From NCBI RefSeq assembly GCF_000981585.1, contig NZ_LN831776.1, positions 7,495,903 to 7,559,902 of the forward strand: a DNA stretch of 64,000 nucleotides. Reading direction: 5' to 3'. Position numbers and translations under genes: made by a program. This document shows, one piece after another, positions 57,561 to 64,000 of this stretch (within the stretch, counting starts at the first letter, position 1; each line of letters starts with the position of its first letter). The notes under the pieces are model-generated. The model was not told where the DNA came from and searched no databases. It was given only the letters and a program-made list of their open reading frames with translations. Origin of the DNA: Paenibacillus riograndensis SBR5. Lineage in GTDB: Bacteria > Bacillota > Bacilli > Paenibacillales > Paenibacillaceae.

Positions 57561-58916
57561 TCAAGTAAGAAGCCCGTTGTTATGGAGTTGTAAAATAAGC
57601 TTTATAGTCGTACCCTTCTGCTCCTCTGAACTTAGAGACAACTGTGCCTGATGCGCCTCTGCAATCTGGCGGCACAGGGCCAAACCGAGTCCTGCGCCGC
57701 CATGTTCTCTTGAACGGGCATGATCCACCCGGTAGAACGGCTCGAACACCCGCTCCAGATGTCCGGCGCTCATGCCTCTGCCGTAGTCTGTTACCTCCAG
57801 AACAGCCGCAGTCTCCTGTTCATACGCGGCCAACCTGATCTCCGAACCCGGGGTTGAAGCATGAATCGAGTTCTCCAGGCAATTAACCAGGAACGACTCA
57901 AGCAGCTCCCGGTCGCCCCATACCGCAGGAATATCCGCTTCCAGAATCAGCTCAAGCCCCGCCGCATCCAGATTGGCCTGTTCCATCCGGCGCACGGATT
58001 CGAACAGTTCCACAACCGGTATCCGGCTCCGTTCTACCGGCTGATGGCTGAGAATGGATAAATCCAGCAGCTTGAAGACCAGATTCTTCAGGCGCAGCGT
58101 CTCGCTCCAGAGATAACCGCTCGCTGTCATCCGCTCTTCTTCGCCGATATGGGCGGCATTCAAATACTGGGCGAATCCCTGCAGACTGGTCAGCGGCGTT
58201 CTCAGTTCATGAGCCAGGTTGTCCACCATCCGCTGCTTCTCCTCAGCCATGGCGGAGAGGTCCGTAACCTGCCTTTCCACAGCATCTGCCATACGGTTGA
58301 AATGCTGCGCCAGCTCCCCGAATTCATCCCTGTTCTGAAGCTGCACCCGTTTGCTGTAGTTTCCTTCGGCAATATTTTTGGTGCTGTCCGCCAATGATTT
58401 CAGAGGCTTTGTCAGCTTTCGGATCAGCACATACATGAGTGCAGCGAGAACAGGAATAGAAATGCAGTTGATATAGACAAAATACCGGTTCAACTCATCC
58501 TGGCCGGCATACAGCGCTTCAATTTCCCGCCGGTAGGTTAGCTGCAAATACCCATAAGGCGCAGGCAGCTCATTCGATACGCTGATGTAGCGGGCGGACG
58601 GCTCCGATGGCCCGGCATAGACGGGAGTACCCTGATTTGACAATTCCAGTGAAATGCCCCGCTCCCGGTAATACTCCCCATAGGAACGGGCAACATCCAG
58701 CAGAATCGTATCGTTAATCCGCATCCCCCGTGATTTTATGGAATTTAGATTTTCATAGATATTGTTGGCAATCAGGGCCTGATCACTTGCCGCCCGCTGC
58801 TGTTCCCTTCCCATATTCAGCCGCCAGCTTTTGTTCATAATCATAATGACGCTCACATCCAGCACCACAACGAACAAGACGAGCATCAGCACCAGCGTTT
58901 TCTGCCAGAATCTCAT
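57561..58916 (-). CDS. Sensor histidine kinase
   Basis: A 451-residue kinase. Membrane segments at about 7-27 and 146-166 bracket a 115-residue extracellular sensor. A HAMP domain follows (about 165-220). The H-box is VDNLAHELRTPLTS with His236. The ATPase domain has NCLENSIHAS (N box), VTDYGRGMS (G1), FEPFYRVDHARSREHGGAGLGLALCRQI (F and G2). It starts 7 bases after the response regulator stop. Confidence 0.93.
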   Translation of the reverse strand: MRFWQKTLVLMLVLFVVVLDVSVIMIMNKSWRLNMGREQQRAASDQALIANNIYENLNSIKSRGMRINDTILLDVARSYGEYYRERGISLELSNQGTPVYAGPSEPSARYISVSNELPAPYGYLQLTYRREIEALYAGQDELNRYFVYINCISIPVLAALMYVLIRKLTKPLKSLADSTKNIAEGNYSKRVQLQNRDEFGELAQHFNRMADAVERQVTDLSAMAEEKQRMVDNLAHELRTPLTSLQGFAQYLNAAHIGEEERMTASGYLWSETLRLKNLVFKLLDLSILSHQPVERSRIPVVELFESVRRMEQANLDAAGLELILEADIPAVWGDRELLESFLVNCLENSIHASTPGSEIRLAAYEQETAAVLEVTDYGRGMSAGHLERVFEPFYRVDHARSREHGGAGLGLALCRQIAEAHQAQLSLSSEEQKGTTIKLILQLHNNGLLT

Positions 58917-58923
58917 CGCTCAC

Positions 58924-59583
58924 CTACCTCTCCGCTTCCAGACGGTAACCCAGCTTGTACACCGTATTGATCCGTTCTTCCCAGCCCAGTTTTTTGCGCA
59001 GCTGCCGGATATGCACATCCACTGTCCGGGTATCTCCTTCAAATTCATAACCCCAGGCCAGTTCCAGCAGTTTTTCCCGGGATAAGGCAATATTCCGGTT
59101 CTGAATCAGAACCTCCAGCAATTCAAATTCTCTCGCCGTCAGTTCGACAAGCTGCCCGTTCTTATAGATCTTCCGCGCCTGCAGACGCACCTCAACATCC
59201 CCGGCCAGAAACCCTTCTTCTTCCTTGACGCTGCGGCGCAAAACGGCATTAATCCGGGCCAGCAGCTCCAAAATTTCAAACGGCTTAATGATATAATCGT
59301 CCGCGCCCAGCTCAAAGCCGGTGATGCGGTCAGCCAATGAATCCTTGGCGGTAATAAAAATAACCGGAACACCCGGATGACGGCGCCGCCTCATCCATTC
59401 AAACCCATCCATAACCGGCAGCATCACATCCAGCAGAATAAGATCGATTTTCTCCTGCTCTAGAATCTGCTGCATCTGTTCCCCGTCAAAAGCTTTAAAA
59501 AACCGATGGCCAACCAGCTTTAGATTCATCGTAATCAGATCGCTGATCGGCTTCTCATCCTCGACTACCAATATCGTTGCCAT
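58924..59583 (-). CDS. OmpR-family response regulator
   Basis: A 219-residue regulator. The start at ATG 59581-59583 (MATILVVEDEKPISDLI) has GGAGG seven bases upstream. The phospho-acceptor is Asp52 in LILLDVMLPVMDG, with ITAKDS and KPFEILELLARI completing the receiver. The C-terminal winged helix ends RTVDVHIRQLRKKLGWEERINTVYKLGYRL. It is the first gene of an operon with the kinase and the anchored protein. Confidence 0.93.
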   Translation of the reverse strand: MATILVVEDEKPISDLITMNLKLVGHRFFKAFDGEQMQQILEQEKIDLILLDVMLPVMDGFEWMRRRRHPGVPVIFITAKDSLADRITGFELGADDYIIKPFEILELLARINAVLRRSVKEEEGFLAGDVEVRLQARKIYKNGQLVELTAREFELLEVLIQNRNIALSREKLLELAWGYEFEGDTRTVDVHIRQLRKKLGWEERINTVYKLGYRLEAER

Positions 59584-59703
59584 CCCCAAACCTCCACCCG
59601 TTGCTTAGCCAGCTGCGCCTATACAGCGCAATAGTCGTTGTGGTTCGACATTGTAACCCAATTCCCTCTATTTTACAAACCCTTTACCGCTCTTAGACGC
59701 CAA

Positions 59704-59744
59704 TAAGCCGAACGCCAACCCACTAGGGGGCAGCGTCCGGCTTA
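59704..59744. terminator. Hairpin downstream of hcp
   Basis: TAAGCCGAACGC and GCGTCCGGCTTA pair over 12 bases with one mismatch. It lies between the hcp stop and the two-component operon. There is no strong U-run on the - strand. Confidence 0.55.
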
Positions 59745-59760
59745 ATTTTAACCTATCTTG

Positions 59761-61413
59761 TTATACCACAGCGATGAAATGCTCCATGTCCTCTTTTACA
59801 GTTGTAATGCCGCTAATTCCGAAGGTGTCTACCAGCACTTTGGCTACATTCGGGGAGAGGAAGGCCGGAAGCGTCGGGCCGAGATGGATATTCTTGACGC
59901 CCAAATACAGGAGCGCCAGCAGCACAATGACCGCCTTCTGCTCGTACCAGGCAATATTGTAGGCAATCGGCAGATCATTGATGTCAGCCAGCCCGAATAC
60001 TTCCTTCAGTTTCATTGCAATCACGACCAGAGAATAGGAATCGTTGCATTGTCCGGCATCCAGTACGCGGGGAATCCCGCCGATCTCACCAAGCGCCAGC
60101 TTGTTGTATTTATATTTTGCACAGCCCGCCGTCAGAATGACGGTATCTCCCGGCAGCTCGGCAGCGAAATCTGTATAGTAATTCCGGCTCTTCATCCGGC
60201 CGTCGCAGCCTGCCATCACAAAGAACTGCTTGATCGCGCCGCTCTGCACAGCCTCTACCACCTGATCTGCCACATTCATTACCGCAGCGTGGGCGAAGCC
60301 GCCGACAATTTCTCCAGTCTCCAGTTCGGTTGGCGGTTCACAGTTCTTGGCCTGCTCGATGATCGCGGTGAAATCCTTCTCCCCGTTCTCACCGGCTGCA
60401 ATATGCTGAACCCCGGGGAAACCTGTATGGCCTGTGGTGTACAGACGGTTAATATAGCTGTCCTTAGGTGGTACAATGCAGTTCGTAGTCATCAGAATCG
60501 GACCGTTAAAGCTCGCGAATTCCTCATTTTGCTTCCACCAGGCGTTGCCGTAATTGCCTACGAAATGGCTGTACTTTTTGAATGCAGGATAATAGTGGGC
60601 CGGCAGCATCTCGCTGTGTGTGTACACATCCACTCCGGTCCCTTCCGTCTGCTTGAGCAGAGACTCCATATCCTTCAGGTCATGCCCGCTGATTAGAATC
60701 CCCGGACGGGTTCCCACACCGATGTTCACTTTGGTGATTTCCGGGTTGCCGTAAGTCGATGTATTCGCCCGGTCCAGCAGCGCCATGACCGCTACGCCCA
60801 TTTTCCCGCATTCCAGCACCAGTGCAGTCAGCTCGTCGCCGCTAAGCGTGTCATCCAGCACTGACGCCAAGCCTTTTTCCATAAAAGCCTGAGCATCAGG
60901 CTCAACATAACCCAGCACCGCCGCATGCTCCATGTAAGCCGCCATCCCTTTGAGCCCATAGGTCAGCAGCTCGCGCAGCGAACGGATATCTTCATGTTCT
61001 GTGGCAAGAACACCTACCTCTTGTGCTTTCAGCAGAAGGTCTTCATCCGTACCGGCCGTCCAGAGGGCTGCATCATGACCGGAAAGAGCCGCCTCTGCCC
61101 CTGCTGAGCTCAGCCGGTTTCTCCACTGGTCACGAAGTGCCAGTCCTTCCCTGATGCGTGCTGTGAAATGCTCCGGGGTGAAGTTTGCATTGGTGATGGT
61201 CGCGAACATGCTCCCGGTGATAAATTTCTCCGTGGCCGGATCAGTGATGCCAAGCTCGCGGCCCCGCTGTGCAAAGATTGAAATGCCTTTCAGCGTATAC
61301 AGCAGCAGATCCTGGAGATTCGCCACCTCGCTGGTTTTGCCGCAGACTCCCTGGATGGTGCAGCCTGATCCCTTCGCCGCCTCCTGACATTGAAAACAGA
61401 ACATTTCACTCAT
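59761..61413 (-). CDS. hcp: Hydroxylamine reductase / hybrid cluster protein
   Basis: A 550-residue Hcp. The N-terminal Fe-S cysteines are C6, C9, C18 and C24 ([19 protein letters not shown]). Hybrid-cluster ligands are visible in [48 protein letters not shown] and GQCNDSYS. It reduces hydroxylamine or, more likely in vivo, nitric oxide and related nitrogen species in the cytoplasm. AAGGAG precedes the ATG. The gene is divergent from a Crp/Fnr regulator. Confidence 0.95.
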   Translation of the reverse strand: MSEMFCFQCQEAAKGSGCTIQGVCGKTSEVANLQDLLLYTLKGISIFAQRGRELGITDPATEKFITGSMFATITNANFTPEHFTARIREGLALRDQWRNRLSSAGAEAALSGHDAALWTAGTDEDLLLKAQEVGVLATEHEDIRSLRELLTYGLKGMAAYMEHAAVLGYVEPDAQAFMEKGLASVLDDTLSGDELTALVLECGKMGVAVMALLDRANTSTYGNPEITKVNIGVGTRPGILISGHDLKDMESLLKQTEGTGVDVYTHSEMLPAHYYPAFKKYSHFVGNYGNAWWKQNEEFASFNGPILMTTNCIVPPKDSYINRLYTTGHTGFPGVQHIAAGENGEKDFTAIIEQAKNCEPPTELETGEIVGGFAHAAVMNVADQVVEAVQSGAIKQFFVMAGCDGRMKSRNYYTDFAAELPGDTVILTAGCAKYKYNKLALGEIGGIPRVLDAGQCNDSYSLVVIAMKLKEVFGLADINDLPIAYNIAWYEQKAVIVLLALLYLGVKNIHLGPTLPAFLSPNVAKVLVDTFGISGITTVKEDMEHFIAVV

Positions 61414-61475
61414 TTCCCGTTCACTCCTTTTAGGTTTTTGGATACTGGACGGGCCGCTCTTCGTCCCGCCTTTAC

Positions 61476-61531
61476 AGTTACCAGTAATTGTAGTAGACTT
61501 TCGTCGAACAATCGGTAACGGATGTTACCGA
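61476..61531. promoter_or_regulatory. Crp/Fnr-type operators between hcp and its divergent regulator
   Basis: TCGGTAACGGATGTTACCGA (61512-61531) has perfect 8-bp arms around a 4-base centre, the geometry of Crp/Fnr sites. A second, imperfect palindrome, ACAGTTACCAGTAATTGT (61476-61493), lies 36 bp to its left, nearer hcp. The nearby Crp/Fnr protein is the obvious candidate. Confidence 0.6.
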
Positions 61532-61556
61532 ATACTCACGATTCTGGAGGAAATCT

Positions 61557-62264
61557 ATGAAACCTGACCCTGCCGTGCTGCAGGCCTGTCTGCTGTTCCG
61601 GGGAAGGTCTGTAGAGGAGATTGAATCTCTGCTGCAAAAGATGATCTACACTGTCAGCGAGTATCCGAGAAAAACAGTAATCCTCGCGGAAGGCGACAAG
61701 GCGGACCGCCTCGGTATCGTGCTCTCGGGACGGGTGGAAGTACAGAAGAACCACCCCACAGGCAGCGGTGTAACCATTGCCCATCTGAATCAAGGCCAGA
61801 CCATTGGCGAAGCCGTGCTGTTCCGCAGAAACAACAGTGTGCCCGCCACGGTTACCGCCTCTGATCCCTGCACCGTTATGTTCATCGGCAAGCAGGAGCT
61901 GCTGCGGATGTTTTCGGCAGATACAGACCTGCTGACCCGCTTCATTGAGAATCTGTCCGAGCGGCTGGTGCTGGTCAACCGGAAGATTGAAATCCTCTCA
62001 GCCGGACCGCTGCGGCGGCGGATTGTCGCTTTTCTGCTGGAGCAGTCGGAGCTGCAGTCCTCCGCTCTTGTCCGGCTTCCTTTCAGCAGAAAGGAATGGG
62101 CAGAGCATTTAAATACGGCACGGCCCTCGCTTTCCCGTGAAATGGGGAATCTGCGCGACCAGGGCTGGATTCTTTTCAAGGGGAGGGAAATCACCCTGCT
62201 GGACGTGGATCAGATGAGGGACTTCATTCACAGTGACGAAGCGGATTCCGGGGGCAAGAGCTGA
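61557..62264 (+). CDS. Crp/Fnr family transcriptional regulator (HcpR-like by context)
   Basis: A 235-residue regulator. The cyclic-nucleotide-binding-like domain (about 15-120) shows VILAEGDKADRLGIVLSGRVEVQK and GQTIGEAVLF. A long helix and the winged helix RLPFSRKEWAEHLNTARPSLSREMGNLRDQGWILFKGREITLLD follow. No N-terminal cysteine cluster of FNR type is present, only one early Cys (LQACLLF). GGAGG lies six bases before the ATG. The divergent position to hcp suggests control of Hcp under nitrosative or low-oxygen conditions. Confidence 0.88.
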   Translation: MKPDPAVLQACLLFRGRSVEEIESLLQKMIYTVSEYPRKTVILAEGDKADRLGIVLSGRVEVQKNHPTGSGVTIAHLNQGQTIGEAVLFRRNNSVPATVTASDPCTVMFIGKQELLRMFSADTDLLTRFIENLSERLVLVNRKIEILSAGPLRRRIVAFLLEQSELQSSALVRLPFSRKEWAEHLNTARPSLSREMGNLRDQGWILFKGREITLLDVDQMRDFIHSDEADSGGKS

Positions 62265-62309
62265 AGCTTGTGCACCAACAGATGACAGATTATGGAGGAA
62301 GGGTAGAGA

Positions 62310-63701
62310 ATGCTCGAAGCAACATCACAGAACGTAGAACAAATGCTAGAGGAAACCCGTGAATTTTTCCACACCGGCGCTACAAGGGCTGTTGCCTTCC
62401 GGCTGGAGCAGCTGCAGAAGCTGAAGAATGCCATCAAGCGCTGCGAAACACAGTTGATTACCGCTCTGAAAAAGGATCTGCGCAAAAGCGAGTTCGAAGC
62501 CTATGCTACAGAGATCGGCTTCACACTCGATAGCATCGGGTACATGATGAAGCATCTGAAGCGCTGGGCGAAGCCCGTCAAGGTAAAGTCACCGCTGCAT
62601 ATGTTTCCGGCCAAAAGCCTGATTCTCAGCGAGCCCTACGGAACTGTACTGGTTATCGGGCCCTTCAATTATCCGTTCCAACTGCTGATTGAACCGCTGA
62701 TCGGTGCCATAGCTGCGGGCAATTGTGCCGTTCTGAAGCCTTCGGAGAGTACACCGGCCGTTTCGGGAGTCATAGAAGACATGATTAGGGAGACCTTCGA
62801 ACCGGCGTATATCCGTGTGGTTCAAGGCGAAAAAGAAATGACCACGCTGCTGATCCATACCAAGTTCGACTACATTTTCTTTACGGGAAGTGTCCCTGTC
62901 GGCAAAATTGTGATGGAGGCCGCCGCCAAAAATCTGGTGCCGGTCACGCTGGAGCTCGGCGGCAAAAGCCCGGTAATCGTCGACAAGACGGCCGATCTGG
63001 AGTCTGCGGCCAAGCGGATCGTCTGGGGCAAACTGATCAACGCCGGGCAAACCTGCATTGCCCCGGATTATTTGCTGGTCCACAGCGAAATTGCAGCAGA
63101 GCTGATCCGCCGGATCAAACATTATGTTACTGTTTTTTACGGCAGTGATAGTCAGCGCAGCCCGGATTACGGCCGGATCGTCAATGAACGGCAGCTGCAG
63201 CGGATTCGCGGAATGCTGGAGAAGGATCAGGCCAAGATTATTCTGGGCGGCCGCGTTCTGGCGGAGGATCTGTACATTGAGCCAACCCTGATTCACCCGG
63301 CTGCCTGGAGCGACGCTTCCATGGCGGATGAGATCTTTGGACCTGTCCTGCCCATTATGGAATACAGCCGCCTGGAAGAGGCCATTCAATCGGTGAATGA
63401 GCACCCCAAACCGCTGGCCCTCTACTTGTTCACAGAGGATAAGCAGGTGGAGCAAGAGGTGCTGGGCCGTGTTTCGTTCGGCGGCGGCTGTGTCAATGAT
63501 ACCATCACTCATGTCGCCAGCACCCATCTGCCGTTCGGCGGCGTCGGCGGCTCCGGGATTGGCGGGTATCACGGCAGGCACAGCTTTGATGTTTTTTCCC
63601 ATCGGAAAAGCATCGTGAAGCGGAGCACCCGAATCGACTTCGGAATTGTCTATCCGCCATACGGCAATAAAGTCAAGCTGGCGCGGAAGCTGTTGAAATA
63701 G
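62310..63701 (+). CDS. Aldehyde dehydrogenase family protein (class 3 type)
   Basis: A 463-residue dehydrogenase. Features are VLVIGPFNYPFQLLIEPLIGAIAAGNCAVLKPSE, FFTGSVPVGKIVMEAAAKNLVPVTLELGGKSP with the general-base Glu, and the catalytic Cys in NAGQTCIAPDYLLV. The length below 480 residues and a membrane-friendly basic tail (YGNKVKLARKLLK) fit the class 3 fatty or aromatic aldehyde type. It follows the Crp/Fnr gene after 45 bases and may be cotranscribed. Confidence 0.92.
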   Translation: MLEATSQNVEQMLEETREFFHTGATRAVAFRLEQLQKLKNAIKRCETQLITALKKDLRKSEFEAYATEIGFTLDSIGYMMKHLKRWAKPVKVKSPLHMFPAKSLILSEPYGTVLVIGPFNYPFQLLIEPLIGAIAAGNCAVLKPSESTPAVSGVIEDMIRETFEPAYIRVVQGEKEMTTLLIHTKFDYIFFTGSVPVGKIVMEAAAKNLVPVTLELGGKSPVIVDKTADLESAAKRIVWGKLINAGQTCIAPDYLLVHSEIAAELIRRIKHYVTVFYGSDSQRSPDYGRIVNERQLQRIRGMLEKDQAKIILGGRVLAEDLYIEPTLIHPAAWSDASMADEIFGPVLPIMEYSRLEEAIQSVNEHPKPLALYLFTEDKQVEQEVLGRVSFGGGCVNDTITHVASTHLPFGGVGGSGIGGYHGRHSFDVFSHRKSIVKRSTRIDFGIVYPPYGNKVKLARKLLK

Positions 63702-63759
63702 CAGCTGGTTACGATTCAGGAACACAAACATAGAGTGGAATAGAATGGAGAGGATTTGT

Positions 63760-64000
63760 GTGGAGCGGAAACAGGTGTTTACAGGCTCCCCTTGGGAGTC
63801 AACCGTGGGATACTGCCGGGCCATCCGCATCGGAGACCGGATTGAAGTGGCAGGAACAACAGCGATAAAGGACGGGAAAGTTTTCGGCAAGGGAAGCCCT
63901 TATGAGCAAACCCGGTTTATTCTGCAAACGATCGAAAAGGCACTTGGGGAACTGGGCGCCGGCCTGGACAATGTTGTCAGAACCCGGATGTTCGTTACGG
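63760..64000 (+). CDS. RidA family protein, 5' part (runs off window)
   Basis: The frame is open from GTG 63760 to the right edge (80 residues). GGAGAGGA lies five bases upstream of this GTG. An in-frame ATG at 63745 would add five residues but has no ribosome binding site. The protein reads MERKQVFTGSPWESTVGYCRA, then VAGTTAIKDGKVFG and FILQTIEKALGELGAGLDNVVRTRMFVT, the YjgF/YER057c/UK114 pattern. RidA proteins hydrolyse reactive enamines and imines. The C-terminus with the catalytic Arg/Glu region lies outside. Confidence 0.8.
   Translation, partial: MERKQVFTGSPWESTVGYCRAIRIGDRIEVAGTTAIKDGKVFGKGSPYEQTRFILQTIEKALGELGAGLDNVVRTRMFVT

Noticed and set aside
62589..63890. 433-codon antisense ORF over the aldehyde dehydrogenase
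   Set aside because: It is a shadow of a clear dehydrogenase gene without its own start signals.
1..64000. tRNA or rRNA genes
   Set aside because: No cloverleaf with GTTCGA-like T arm or rRNA segment was noticed. A tRNAscan run would be decisive.

Overview
The window looks like chromosomal DNA from a Paenibacillus-type member of the Bacillota. I infer this from AGGAGG-class ribosome binding sites, fairly high GC, MhqR/MprF/FapA/PucR-type genes of Bacillales character, futalosine-route menaquinone genes and intergenic arrays of short palindromes. No rRNA or tRNA gene was recognised. The assignment rests on protein recognition by eye; no database search was run.

Layout. 1-0.5 kb: 5' part of an IS transposase running off the left edge. 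0.8-4.3 kb: DsrE-like protein, class V aminotransferase-fold PLP enzyme, TVP38-type membrane protein and a GNAT acetyltransferase. 4.4-7.0 kb: metNIQ methionine importer behind a promoter and an attenuator-like hairpin. 7.0-20.3 kb: a pyrimidine and amino-nitrogen catabolism island with preT-preA-hydA plus a small ORF, a divergent PucR-type regulator, a class III aminotransferase, mmsA and an NMT1-like ABC importer. Both outward operons carry a perfect GlnR/TnrA-type box (TGTNA-N7-TNACA) at nearly the same distance from the first start codon. 20.4-25.9 kb: diguanylate cyclase, MBL-fold hydrolase, DUF72 protein and a cytoplasmic alpha-amylase. 26-29.2 kb: bioY divergent from an ECF module in which the second ATPase is fused to EcfT. 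29.3-32 kb: mprF.

32-34 kb is a repeat-rich gene desert that ends in a FlxA-like gene. A TnpB-only IS605-type element (34.1-35.4 kb) sits directly upstream of that gene. 35.5-39.9 kb: Bcr/CflA efflux pump and an mhq-type quinone and catechol resistance cluster (mhqD, mhqO, a DoxX protein, mhqR) with palindromic operators. 40.0-41.9 kb: an array of TGCTGCA palindromes, then mqnB-mqnD. 42.2-45.0 kb: methyltransferase, a 16-17 bp TTTGAC repeat array with a promoter and terminator-like hairpin before a nuclease-like gene, and an 8-bp minisatellite. 45.0-48.8 kb: potABCD. 49.1-50.2 kb: an aromatic-acid-exporter-type FUSC protein. 50.6-52.7 kb: a c-di-GMP-I riboswitch controlling a FapA/DUF342 protein. 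52.8-56.3 kb: flavin reductase, EamA exporter, LysR regulator and aldo/keto reductase. 56.4-59.6 kb: two-component system with a membrane-anchored partner. 59.8-64 kb: hcp with a divergent Crp/Fnr regulator, aldehyde dehydrogenase and the start of a RidA-family gene.

How the parts work together. The 7-20 kb island appears to import a pyrimidine-like compound, reduce it (PreT/PreA), open the ring (HydA) and process the beta-amino acid products (aminotransferase, MmsA), under nitrogen control and probably PucR control. The expected N-carbamoyl-beta-alanine amidohydrolase is not in the window. c-di-GMP appears twice: a cyclase at 20.6 kb and a riboswitch at 50.6 kb. I found no wholly new multi-gene system. 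The most unusual signals are the ordered palindrome arrays in three intergenic islands, a roughly 100-nt element present at 1.4 kb and 33.1 kb, the riboswitch-controlled FapA protein, the EcfA-EcfT fusion and the unidentified attenuators.
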